Shown here piece after piece: positions 55,231-63,114 of a stretch of DNA of 64,000 nucleotides (positions are counted from its first letter, which is position 1; every line of letters starts with the position of its first letter). The stretch spans positions 33,674 to 97,673 of the forward strand of contig NZ_RRYH01000028.1 of assembly GCF_004010155.1 (NCBI RefSeq), given 5' to 3'. The position numbers and the translations under genes were made by a program. Source of the stretch: Solirhodobacter olei. Its GTDB lineage: Bacteria > Pseudomonadota > Alphaproteobacteria > Rhodobacterales > Rhodobacteraceae. The notes beneath the pieces were generated by a model, which saw only the letters and a program-made list of their open reading frames with translations, was not told the DNA's origin and searched no databases.

Positions 55231-55994
55231 GCCCGCCAACCGATCTTCATGAATGATGCCAACGCGCGTAGGCATTGGATTGGGTTGCTTGTACCGCCCG
55301 ACACCCCCAGCCATGCATCCTTGCCGTCAATGCCTTAGCTCGAGCGAAAGAGAGACACGGCACTTCGCCGTCATGCCATCGCCATCTGGTCCATATCGTC
55401 CCAAAGGAGGATGCCGCTTGCACTGGCAGTTCGGGGTCCCTCGGGCGCGGATGTCGATCGAGGTGAAGGCTTCTGGCGACACGACGCGGCGAAGTTTGGT
55501 CAGCGCCTCGTGCACTCGCCGTCAAGAGCGCGAATTCGAGGGCATTGGGTTTCGCGAAAGACTGGATCGACGCTGACCAGGGTGCAGTCTCTGTCTCTAG
55601 CGGGCCAATTGTCGTGGAGGGATGGCTGGGGTGGGGCGCGGGCAAGCAGAGTGGGGTTTGATGGTGCAAGGGCGGCGTGGGCGGAGCCGATCCGCGCTTC
55701 CCCTTACTCTTCCTTTAGTTGATTCGACCCATTTCGCCGTCAAATCCCCTGAATAATGCCTCTTTTCCCGTGAAATGGCTTCCGCAAAAACTTATATTTT
55801 ACAACTTCCTAAATTTTCTCGCTCGCGCTGTTGCATGCATGCGACAGTTATATCCCAAAGGTTGCATTTTGGATCTATGTTTTGCGAGACGGAGTTGTCA
55901 CTGCATCAAAGTCAACCCTAGCTAGAAATGGCGCCTAGAATGGGCGGCAATTTCTGAAATGAGACCCGTGTAGGGGTCTACGTGAGGTAAGAGC
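55231..55994. other. Long non-coding region upstream of the Flp pilin gene
   Basis: About 760 bp. The left part is GC-rich without a credible gene. The right part (about 55720-55980) is strikingly A/T-rich for this window and probably carries the promoter and a long leader of the pilin gene. A GTAGGGGTC stretch near 55970 precedes the GAGGTAAG ribosome site. Confidence 0.4.
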
Positions 55995-56207
55995 ATGGTC
56001 CGTAAGTCTATCCACTACATTGCAAAATCTCTTTCGGTCTTTTCCCGCAACGAGGACGGCGCGACTGCCATCGAATATGGTCTGTTTGCTGCCCTGATTG
56101 CCGCGGTTCTGGTGGTGATCGTCGGCAACCTCGGGGTGGTCGTGCAAACCAAGTTCGCTAACGTTTGCACCGCACTCGACAGCACTGGCAACTGTGCAGT
56201 GCAGTGA
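55995..56207 (+). CDS. flp: Flp-type class IVb pilin
   Basis: 70 residues. The prepilin signature DGATAIEYGLFAALIA (G at the cleavage site region, Glu+5, then a hydrophobic helix) is a textbook Flp/Fap pilin. A short basic leader precedes it and the C-terminus carries two Cys. It makes a tight-adherence (Tad) pilus. GAGGTAAG gives a good ribosome site. Overlaps cpaB by GTGA. The rest of a tad locus is not in the window. Confidence 0.92.
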   Translation: MVRKSIHYIAKSLSVFSRNEDGATAIEYGLFAALIAAVLVVIVGNLGVVVQTKFANVCTALDSTGNCAVQ

Positions 56208-56776
56208 CGATCCGCACGATCGGCGTTCTGGCGCTCTCGGGGATCGGAGCGGCCGGAGTGGCCTGGGTCTATGTTCGTAGCGGCCCCGCACCGGTTCCGG
56301 CGTCGGCGGCCGAGAGTGTTGCGGTGTCGCCCGCGCAAACCGTGTCCGTGCTGGTGGCGGCCCGGGGCCTCAAGCCCGGAGACGTGGTCAGGGCGGCGGA
56401 TATCGCCTCGGCCCGGCGCCCGAAAGCGGGGGTGCCTCCGGACGCCATACCGTCCGACGCTGTACATTTCGGTGGCATCACCGGCCGCGTGGTAAGGTAT
56501 CCGTTGGCGCAGGGGGCGATCTTTGATCCGCATGATCTTCAGGCCGCGCCAAGCGTCGATGCGGCGCTTCTGGCGCGCGGCATGCGCGGCATCTCCATCG
56601 CCGTGACGCCACAGAGCGCCGTGGCTGGGCTGCTGACGCGTGGCGATTATGTCGATGTTCTATTGGCTTACAAGACAAGCTCTGGTCAGGAGGCGAGCCG
56701 TCGTATCCTCCAGGGGCTGCGGGTTCTGGCGACCGATCAGGACACTGCGGTGACCGGCATGCAATTTCGCACATGA
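56204..56776 (+). pseudogene. cpaB: Truncated CpaB/RcpC pilus assembly protein
   Basis: 190 residues from a GTG overlapping the flp stop; full CpaB is usually about 260-300 residues. An N-terminal membrane anchor (RTIGVLALSGIGAAGVAWVYV) is followed by the SAF domain (VSVLVAARGLKPGDVV...), then GMRGISIAVTPQSAVAGLLTRGDYVDVLLAY and RRILQGLRVLATDQD. The second half of the RcpC domain is missing. The frame ends inside a small inverted-repeat element (56761-56822) that supplies the last residues MQFRT and the stop. The locus likely cannot make normal CpaB. Confidence 0.8.
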
Positions 56777-56822
56777 GTTGTGGACCACAATGCAGGGGTG
56801 TCATTCTGAGTGTGCAAATAGC
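56761..56822. repeat. Small inverted-repeat element truncating cpaB
   Basis: GCAATTTCGCACATGAG at 56761-56777 and CTGAGTGTGCAAATAGC at 56806-56822 are imperfect inverted repeats around a 28-bp core with GGGGTGTCATTC. The layout resembles a pair of insertion-sequence ends (possibly IS21-like, a guess) or a miniature element. It coincides with the end of cpaB similarity. Confidence 0.5.
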
Positions 56823-57076
56823 AATGACTCCGCGCAACCGACCGCCCGGAAAGTGTGGCTAGGACGACGGGTTTGGTCCAAACGTACCAACTCACACCCA
56901 CCAAGCTGCCAAGAGTAAGCGGAAGAACCCCTTCGCACCTTAGTATGATCCTTCTCTTTTAGCCCTCCCGTCGGATGGCGCGGTCATCCGCAATCCGGCA
57001 CAACCCCGGTTAGACGTAACTTCTGAGGTCATTCCGGCCTGAGGTATGTGCGTTTGGGGTGGGCAGGAGAGAAATA
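56823..57076. other. Intergenic region, no gene seen
   Basis: About 250 bp between the small repeat element and the receiver-like gene. No remaining cpaB coding sequence was found in any frame. Confidence 0.4.
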
Positions 57077-57658
57077 ATGAACCTTATGGACCGCATGGAA
57101 TACAGCGGTGTAGATGGTGCCACTGACTACGCCATCCCCACCCATTCCTGGAAGCACAAGGATACTCCGGTCTTCCGTTCCCGCCGGGATCCGGCAAATG
57201 CGCCTCGGCCGGAGAAGTCGCGGCTCTGGTCGGACCTGCCGGCTATCCCGGAGGAGATCATCGGCTGCGACCTGCACATCCTCGGGGATGTCGACGGTCA
57301 GATCCTCGGCTGCGCAGGCGTCATCCAAGCCATTGCAGCCAACCTGTCCTTCGATGTCAACGTGCCGCGTGGCCTGTCGCAGATCCCCATCGATGCCACA
57401 CGCAAGCAATTCGTGACGGTGCAAGTCGACAACCGCCGCATCATGGGCCAGACCATCGACCTTCTGATGAACTTCCGTCGCCGCAACCCGTTCGCCGTTG
57501 TGGTCGCAGGCTCGCGGTATTTCGTGGAGGATGACCTGAGCCAGGAACGCTTCGCGATCTCGGATGCCTCGCTGCGGACGCCGAGCACGCCGGAGAGCAT
57601 GGTTGCGGTATTCATGGCGGCCAAGAAAAATAACAAGCGAATGTTGCATATTTCCTAA
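57077..57658 (+). CDS. Receiver-like family protein, copy 2
   Basis: About 193 residues. A polar N-terminus (~60) precedes GCDLHILGDVDGQILGCAGV, KQFVTVQVDNRRIMGQTIDL, then NFRRRNPFAVVVAGSRYFVED and ISDASLRTPSTPESMVAVFMAA. These match copy 1 in order and spacing (VHVLGD/LHILGD, FRRRNP, VGSR/AGSR, R-x-P-x-S/T-P). The alternating strands suggest an alpha/beta sandwich like a receiver domain but without the phosphorylation residues. Start at 57077 behind AGGAGA. Function unknown; neighbours are pilus and signalling genes. Confidence 0.8.
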   Translation: MNLMDRMEYSGVDGATDYAIPTHSWKHKDTPVFRSRRDPANAPRPEKSRLWSDLPAIPEEIIGCDLHILGDVDGQILGCAGVIQAIAANLSFDVNVPRGLSQIPIDATRKQFVTVQVDNRRIMGQTIDLLMNFRRRNPFAVVVAGSRYFVEDDLSQERFAISDASLRTPSTPESMVAVFMAAKKNNKRMLHIS

Positions 57659-57723
57659 CGGTATTCCAAGAGACTCCGCCTACGATCCCTGAGGATTGTT
57701 GAGCAACGCTTGAGGCGGAGGAT

Positions 57724-58101
57724 ATGCAACGCAGATTTGTAATGAAGGTGCTCCGGGCTCTTCTTCTGTCGGCCTGCGTCGTGGGGGCATATTCCCCCGC
57801 AGCGTGTGCTGCGCCGGGCAATGAGGCGATCACCCTTGCGCAGCCGGTCATCGGAGCGTTGAAGAAGCAGGGCTATACGATCGTCAGCGTGAATACGACC
57901 TGGCTCAATCGAGTGCGCATTCGGGCTAAGAACGAATATGTGCTACGCGAGATCGTCGTAAGCCCGGCCACTGGCGATATTCTGCGCGACGCGATTGTGC
58001 GCCGCCTGCAGCCATTGCCGAAGTCCAAGCCTGACTCGCAGACCTTCATTCCTCTGCCATCTGCCGCGCCGTCGAATTCGGCGACCGACGCGGGTAAGTA
58101 G
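57724..58101 (+). CDS. Exported PepSY-like small protein
   Basis: 125 residues. Signal peptide (RRFVMKVLRALLLSACVVGAYSPAACA). The mature domain has GYTIVSVNTTWLNRVRIRAKNEYVLREIVVSPATGDILRDAIVR, a PepSY-type single repeat (strand, helix, R-E-I-V-V-x-x-x-T-G-x-I-L). The C-terminus is Ser/Pro-rich. GGAGG just before the ATG. It lies 27 bp upstream of a membrane-tethered regulator, so it may act as its periplasmic partner or inhibitor. Confidence 0.78.
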   Translation: MQRRFVMKVLRALLLSACVVGAYSPAACAAPGNEAITLAQPVIGALKKQGYTIVSVNTTWLNRVRIRAKNEYVLREIVVSPATGDILRDAIVRRLQPLPKSKPDSQTFIPLPSAAPSNSATDAGK

Positions 58102-58128
58102 TATTAGCGCTTCGGGGGGCGCTCACGG

Positions 58129-58647
58129 ATGCGGGTACTTGGACTGCGGTGGCCCTATGTCGTACTTCTGGTTCTGGTCCTGGTGATCCAGGCAGCCAGC
58201 GGGCTTTTCTTCGTCTTCAGTCTTGTCGCTGACGTCTTCCTGATCCGGGTGCCGTTCATCCCCTGGGAAGCCTACGAGATCCTGCAGATCCTGGCGAGCT
58301 TGGGCCTGCTGTGCGGCGTTCTCTGCAGCATCATCATGCTGGCGTTGACGGTACGCCGCTCGCGCCGGATCGAGGATCAGATCTCTGCCGTTGCTGGTGA
58401 ATTCCAGAGCCATGTGGAGCGCCAGTTCCAGGCCTGGGGCCTGACGCCCAGCGAGCGCAGCGTGGCGCTGCTCGTCGTAAAGGGGTTCAGCAATGGGGAG
58501 ATCGCCGAGATCCGGCGCTCATCGGAATCCACCATCAAGTCGCATGTCTCGTCGATCTTCCGGAAGTCCGGGCTGACAAGTCGGCAGCTGCTTGTCACAG
58601 GCGTGATCGAGGATCTGCTGGCAGCGCTCTCGCAGGATCCGGCCTGA
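58129..58647 (+). CDS. Membrane-tethered LuxR-type regulator
   Basis: 172 residues. Two N-terminal membrane helices (VVLLVLVLVIQAASGLFFVF and LASLGLLCGVLCSIIMLALTV) and a coiled linker lead to a C-terminal LuxR HTH (~105-170: LTPSERSVALLVVKGFSNGEIAEIRRSSESTIKSHVSSIFRKSGL). There is no receiver or ligand domain, so it may sense through its membrane part or a partner such as the PepSY-like protein encoded just before. Followed by a terminator at 58769-58790. Confidence 0.88.
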   Translation: MRVLGLRWPYVVLLVLVLVIQAASGLFFVFSLVADVFLIRVPFIPWEAYEILQILASLGLLCGVLCSIIMLALTVRRSRRIEDQISAVAGEFQSHVERQFQAWGLTPSERSVALLVVKGFSNGEIAEIRRSSESTIKSHVSSIFRKSGLTSRQLLVTGVIEDLLAALSQDPA

Positions 58648-58687
58648 GCAGCCATACCCTGTCCCCGACAGCTAAACAGATGAAAAT

Positions 58688-58715
58688 GGGCCGGCCCTTG
58701 GGGGAGGGCCGGCCC
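58688..58715. repeat. Perfect GGGCCGGCCC inverted repeat
   Basis: Two identical, self-complementary 10-bp arms (58688-58697 and 58706-58715) with an 8-nt spacer, TTGGGGGA. It lies just after the membrane-tethered regulator gene and before a conventional terminator; it may be part of the transcription end or a protein site. Confidence 0.5.
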
Positions 58716-58768
58716 AGGCGGTAAGTTCCGGCCCGAGGCGTGGAATGGCGTTGGGGGTCCTGCACCGG

Positions 58769-58790
58769 GCCGGAACCCCGGCGGCTTTTT
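58769..58790 (+). terminator. Intrinsic terminator after the membrane-tethered regulator
   Basis: GCCGG (58769-58773) pairs with CCGGC (58778-58782) around AACC, followed by GGC and TTTTT at 58786-58790. Ends the rightward unit, facing the leftward glycine-rich gene. Confidence 0.6.
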
Positions 58791-58797
58791 GGTGTTA

Positions 58798-59400
58798 TTA
58801 GAGGCCGCCACTCAATCCGGAAAGGACACCGCCGCCGGCTGCGGAAGTAACCGGGGCAGTGATCTTGGTCACCGCGGAGGAAATATCGATTGGCGAGCCG
58901 ATGGGGCCCAGGCCGCCGGTCAGACCGCTGAGGGGGTTGCCACCACCCCCGGTCACGCCCGAGAGCCCGCCGGTGATCCCCGACAGGCCGCCGGTAACGC
59001 CGGAAAGTCCGCCGCCGTTGCCGAGATTGCCGGCGACATCCGTGATGCCGCTCAGGCTGTTCGTGAGGTTGCCGGGCTTGCCCACTGTGACATTGCCGCC
59101 GACGAGATGCCCGACATCCACCGGCCCATTTCCCGTGACCGCGCCGACATTTCCGCTCACGGTGCCGCCGAGTGCTGAGACCGAGGCATGGGCCAAGCCC
59201 GCGCCGCTGGTATCACCGACTGTCGCGCCGACGTTGGCCACGCTGCCGGACTTGCCGACCTGGGCGCCGACGGACACGCCTCCGCCGGAGCTCTTGCCAA
59301 GCGAAACAGACGCAATGCCGAGGTTCAGCGTTGCAGCGCTCGAGCCTCCTGCCAACAGAGTCAGCGCCGCGGCGCACATAAGCTGGGTTTTGAAAGTCAT
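58798..59400 (-). CDS. Exported glycine-rich protein A
   Basis: 200 residues. Signal peptide (MTFKTQLMCAAALTLLAGGSSAA) followed by TLNLGIASVSLGKSSGGG, a start that is also found in glycine-rich protein B (TLNLGGLASVSVG) nearby. The rest is Gly/Ser/Val/Ala-rich with repeats GGLSGVTGGLSGITGG. No Cys in the mature part. Likely a surface or matrix protein with a repetitive beta structure. Convergent with the regulator's terminator. Confidence 0.75.
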   Translation of the reverse strand: MTFKTQLMCAAALTLLAGGSSAATLNLGIASVSLGKSSGGGVSVGAQVGKSGSVANVGATVGDTSGAGLAHASVSALGGTVSGNVGAVTGNGPVDVGHLVGGNVTVGKPGNLTNSLSGITDVAGNLGNGGGLSGVTGGLSGITGGLSGVTGGGGNPLSGLTGGLGPIGSPIDISSAVTKITAPVTSAAGGGVLSGLSGGL

Positions 59401-59549
59401 AATGTTCTCCTGAGGTTTGCCGAAGTTTGGGGAGAGCGCGGCCGGGCAGGTGGGGAAGGATGCAAGGCCGGGCCGCGCTCTGGCGCAAGGTCGATAGGCG
59501 GGCCGGACGGGCCGGCAAAATCCGACCCGCCCGGGAGAGTGGGGCCGCC

Positions 59550-60479
59550 TTACCGGTTCTGCGCCTGTTGGATGATCGCGCGGACCCGAGCGCCGTTGAG
59601 CGGCACCTGTACCGCGCCGCCGACCACGCGGAAGGCGCCGTCGTTTTTCATCGCCACACAGAAATTGTAGTGCGGCGTGTCCCGCGGCAGGGCAAGGAAG
59701 CGGATCATCTTGAGTGCACCGGTCTGGGAGACCTGCGCCTCCTGCACCACGCCGAGCGGGTGTGCCTCTGCATCAAGTACGGTGTAGTTGATGAAAGCCG
59801 GCCCAGTGCCGCGGCCGTCGTTGCAGGCTAGCGTGCCGTGCGCGCCGCCAGTGGGAACCGGATAGAATTGCTGCGGCGCAATCATGGAGTTGGCGGAGGC
59901 GAGCATCCCGTCCGCGCCAGGCACGAGATAACCGTTGCCATCTCCATGGCCACTGGTATCGCTCACCGAACTCGTGAAGCCGTTCGAACCATTGGACCCA
60001 TTGCCGCCGTTCGAGCCATTGGATCCGTTCGAACCGTTGCCACCGCCAGCGCCGTTGCCACCGCCAGAGCCGTTGCTGCCGCCGCCGTTACTGCCCCCAC
60101 CGTTGTTGCCGCCACCGTTGTTGCCACCGCCGTTGTTGCCACCGCCGTTGTTGCCGCCACCGTTGTTGCCACCGCCGTTGTTGCCACCGCCGTTGTTGCC
60201 ACCACCGTTGTTGCCACCACCACTGGTGCCCGACGGCCCGATGCTAACGCTCGCGACATTGCCGCCGGTGCCGACACCGACCGACGCGGTTGTGCCCAGC
60301 GTGCTCGCGCCAACGCTCAGCCCGCCGCCACTGGTACCGACCGACACGCTGGCAAGCCCGCCAAGGTTCAGTGTCGCGGCACGGGCCGGAAGGGGTGCAC
60401 CCTGCCACGACCCGCCGACCGCCAGCGCAACGGCCGCGACCGACACCACCGAAACCTGTTTTTTCCCGAAGTTCATCAT
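59550..60479 (-). CDS. Exported glycine-rich protein B with (GGGNN) repeats
   Basis: About 309 residues. Signal peptide (start at the MMNF double Met near 60479, cleavage near ARA), then TLNLGGLASVSVGTSGGGLSVGAS. A central block has about eight GGGNN repeats followed by GGGSN and GNGS-type units. The C-terminal ~110 residues form a compact domain with two Cys (TLACNDGRGTG, YNFCVAMKND) and the phrase LGVVQEAQVSQTG. It looks like a repetitive spacer carrying a folded tip, possibly an adhesin or matrix protein. The promoter region is shared with the divergent protein C. Confidence 0.75.
   Translation of the reverse strand: MMNFGKKQVSVVSVAAVALAVGGSWQGAPLPARAATLNLGGLASVSVGTSGGGLSVGASTLGTTASVGVGTGGNVASVSIGPSGTSGGGNNGGGNNGGGNNGGGNNGGGNNGGGNNGGGNNGGGNNGGGSNGGGSNGSGGGNGAGGGNGSNGSNGSNGGNGSNGSNGFTSSVSDTSGHGDGNGYLVPGADGMLASANSMIAPQQFYPVPTGGAHGTLACNDGRGTGPAFINYTVLDAEAHPLGVVQEAQVSQTGALKMIRFLALPRDTPHYNFCVAMKNDGAFRVVGGAVQVPLNGARVRAIIQQAQNR
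60060..60230. repeat. 15-bp tandem repeat array inside the glycine-rich gene
   Basis: About eight copies of a 15-bp unit on the plus strand (variants of CCACCGCCGTTGTTG, encoding GGGNN on the minus strand). Third-position differences exist between units. Such arrays can change copy number by slippage. Confidence 0.7.
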
Positions 60480-60966
60480 TGAAAGTCTCCAACGCCTTAT
60501 TTGCACGCCCCCAACCCACCTCGACACAGCCAAATTACCGACGATTGACGGTTGCCTCGCCGAGGTGACGCTCATCGAGGCTAGTGGCTTGACGCTCCGG
60601 GTCTTGCCCGATGAACAGCGCGTGCCCGCCTCGACTAGGTTGACTATTCCCGGAGCGAATAGCGCTTTGAATTGGGCTCAGGTGCGATTCATACGAAAGT
60701 ATGAGGTGCCAAAAAGATGGACGGCCTTGCCCCATCAGCCTGAAAGAATGAAAAAAGTCTCCGGTACGGGATTCCTGACTAAGGTTCTTTGACCTCGCGA
60801 CTCCCAGACACGCTATTTCAATACAGCCATGGATCCTGGATTCTCCGCAAGCTGCCACATAAACGCCGCAATTCAAAAACAATATCGCCCTACGGGTGTG
60901 ATTGTGTCAATCATAACAACCCGGAAGGTTGTTCTCGAACCTGCAAGATGTTGTGGAGAAATTAAG
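60480..60966. other. Divergent intergenic region
   Basis: About 487 bp between two divergent glycine-rich protein genes. A/T-rich around 60660-60960, which fits two promoters. No gene, RNA or operator was recognised. Confidence 0.4.
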
Positions 60967-61962
60967 ATGAGATCTGATTTGAATAGCTACAGGGAAGTGC
61001 CCGAATTTGCCGGAATCGAATATGACACGCACCCGTTTGCCCGCCTCCGCAAGCTGTCGGGTCGGGTCCTCCTCTCCGGGGCATTCCTTCTGGTAGCAAC
61101 GACGGCGGCCACTGCCCTTAGCTTGTCGGTGGGGGGTATTTCGGCGTCGATTGGTGGTAACGGCTCAGGTGGTCTGGGGGTCGGCGCCTCTGTCGGGGGA
61201 AGCGGCGGCGTTAACGCTGGCGCGAGCATCGGCGGCGGTTCGGGTGCGAGCGTCGGGGCCAGTGTCGGCGGCAGCAGTGGCGTAAGCGCCGGGGCCAGCG
61301 TCGGCGGAGGCAGTGGCGCGAGCGTCGGAGCCAGCGTTGGCGGAAGCGGTGGCGTGAGCGCCAGCGCCAGCCTTGGCGGAGGCAGTGGCGCAAGTGTAGG
61401 GGCCAGCGTCGGCGGCACGGGCGGTGTGAGCGTCGGGGCTTCGCTCGGGTCCGGCGGGATTAGCGCGGGCGTCTCCGTCGGCGGAAGCAGTGAAAACGTC
61501 GGCGGTTCGACCGGCGGCCAGGTGGGCGGCGGCCAGGCGGGCGGCGGCCAGACGGGCGGTGGCCAAGCTGGCGGTGGCACGACAGGCGGCATCAATTCGC
61601 CAGGCGGGAACGCGCTCCAAGGGGTGACCGAACCCACGCGCGGCCAATATCTCGCCGCACGTAACCAGATCTGCGGCATCTTTGGCAACAGCGACGCCTT
61701 CGTCGGCCGCGTCCTCTTTTCCAAGGAGGGGTTGCCGATCGGCGTCATCCACGCAACCTGGCTGACGCCTCAACTGAAGCCTCGCAAGATTACCTTCGTG
61801 CCACTGAAGTCGGTTTCGCGCACAAGGCTCTGTGTCACGATCCTTGCCCATTCGGTCGAAACTGGCGCCAACGGCCTGCGCCTTCCTGTGACCGAGCAGG
61901 ACATGGCCTCGATGCTTACAGCCTACACCAACCAACGTATGGCTGCCGCCGGCGGAGCCTGA
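60967..61962 (+). CDS. Exported glycine-rich protein C with GASVGG repeats
   Basis: About 331 residues. A ~30-residue polar N-terminus precedes a signal-like segment (VLLSGAFLLVATTAATALS). Then ~150 residues of imperfect repeats (GASVGGSSGVSAGASVGG and variants), a Gly/Gln linker (GGGQAGGGQTGG), and a C-terminal ~120-residue domain with two Cys (NQICGIFG, TRLCVTILAHS) and the phrase GLPIGVIHATWLTP. The arrangement, repeat spacer plus two-Cys tip, matches glycine-rich protein B on the opposite strand, suggesting a related surface role. GGAGA precedes the ATG. Confidence 0.78.
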   Translation: MRSDLNSYREVPEFAGIEYDTHPFARLRKLSGRVLLSGAFLLVATTAATALSLSVGGISASIGGNGSGGLGVGASVGGSGGVNAGASIGGGSGASVGASVGGSSGVSAGASVGGGSGASVGASVGGSGGVSASASLGGGSGASVGASVGGTGGVSVGASLGSGGISAGVSVGGSSENVGGSTGGQVGGGQAGGGQTGGGQAGGGTTGGINSPGGNALQGVTEPTRGQYLAARNQICGIFGNSDAFVGRVLFSKEGLPIGVIHATWLTPQLKPRKITFVPLKSVSRTRLCVTILAHSVETGANGLRLPVTEQDMASMLTAYTNQRMAAAGGA

Positions 61963-62208
61963 ATGTTTGGTGGGGGCGGGCAAGGCTCGTCCCCGCATCG
62001 CTTGAGTTTTGAGCAGATGCGCCCGCGAGAGGCGGGCCGGTTTCTGCGCCGCATCTGGCGCGCGCAGATCGCTGAAATACAGATCCACAACTCTGTTGGG
62101 AACCGCCGTTCAGCCTTCGGCAGGGTTGAGATCGAAGCCTTCGCCCGACGAGCCAAGGGAAGGGGTGCCGGCAGGCCGAAGTCCAACAGCGCTATCGCCT
62201 TAGGATGA
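61963..62208 (+). CDS. Possible small basic protein
   Basis: About 81 residues beginning one base after the preceding stop. The C-terminal half, QIAEIQIHNSVGNRRSAFGR then RRAKGRGAGRPKS, looks protein-like and basic. No family recognised; no ribosome site beyond the coupled position. May be spurious. Confidence 0.3.
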   Translation: MFGGGGQGSSPHRLSFEQMRPREAGRFLRRIWRAQIAEIQIHNSVGNRRSAFGRVEIEAFARRAKGRGAGRPKSNSAIALG

Positions 62209-62366
62209 GTCAACATTTGCCGGTCTTGCAGTGGTCGTCGGTGTGCCAGACGCAGCCCGTTAATCGGTTGCGCCGGCAGTAGTTGGCGTTGCAATACTGT
62301 GCCATCGGAACCAATCCCCGGCGCTCGCCGTTACGCGGATGCCCCATCCCCCGCTCTAGGACAGAC

Positions 62367-62654
62367 ATGGACGTTGTCGAAAAGTACCGCCGCAGAGTCG
62401 CATACCACGCCAAGCGCCATCGCGAGTCCATTGGTCTTTCCCAATCTGCCGTCGCGGAACGCATGGAAACGACTAACAGCCGAGTAAGTGCCATCGAGAA
62501 CGCGCGCGTCTCAGTAGGGTTAGACACGTTGGCAAAGCTCGCAATCGCACTTGGCGTTGATGCCTACGAGCTTCTTCTGCCGATGTCTGAGGCCGGCCTA
62601 ACAGCTGACGGCGGACAACCTTCTGAGCCTACTCGTCCTGCACGGCAAGCCTGA
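62367..62654 (+). CDS. XRE-type DNA-binding protein
   Basis: 95 residues. HTH at ~10-65: YHAKRHRESIGLSQSAVAERMETTNSRVSAIENARVSVGLDTLAKLAIALGV. Short unstructured C-terminus. Start at 62367 (MDVVEKYRRR). It stands alone between the glycine-rich protein and the LysM protein; target unknown. Confidence 0.85.
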   Translation: MDVVEKYRRRVAYHAKRHRESIGLSQSAVAERMETTNSRVSAIENARVSVGLDTLAKLAIALGVDAYELLLPMSEAGLTADGGQPSEPTRPARQA

Positions 62655-63114
62655 ACTTGTACGCCGGGGTATCTGGCCAATGCCTTGTTCCAGATCTTTG
62701 CGCTGGCCAATGCCACTCTCTCCGGGCTTGAGATCGCCCAAGACTCCGCGCTGAGGTCCAAGACCTGCAGCGGCCTTGCGCCCTACGATCACATCTGCGG
62801 AGTCGGACATTCAGGGCCGGAAGGATTCATCGTCCACCCGATCCACCAGATGCTGAGGCCGAGCCGGTAGGGCCGCACATCCCTAGAAAGCTACAAAGTT
62901 GATGAGATCCGCTGATTGTATGGGGTGACTCGCGAGTGGGTGAAACAGCTGCTTCTAACCCGGCATCCGTCACCGAAGCAGTCAAGGTCATGGGCCTCGC
63001 AATCGACGACCAGTATTCGCGCAATATAGTAATGTATGGTGTGCATAGCACAATAGTATTGCCAATCGGATAACTCACTGTCATGACGGCCTCGTCCACC
63101 AGGGAGAGGCCTTC
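62655..63114. other. Non-coding gap
   Basis: About 460 bp. No gene that I can support. The right part (63000-63070) is A/T-rich with GTGTGCATAGCAC, a small imperfect palindrome, and probably holds the promoter of the LysM protein gene. Confidence 0.4.

Noticed and set aside
60060..60230. The 15-bp tandem array considered as a CRISPR or iteron array
   Set aside because: Units are contiguous without spacers and keep a reading frame encoding GGGNN, so it is a coding repeat.
59838..60792. Long proline- and valine/alanine-rich frames on the plus strand
   Set aside because: They mirror the glycine/asparagine repeat of the minus-strand exported protein, which has a signal peptide and a folded C-terminal domain.
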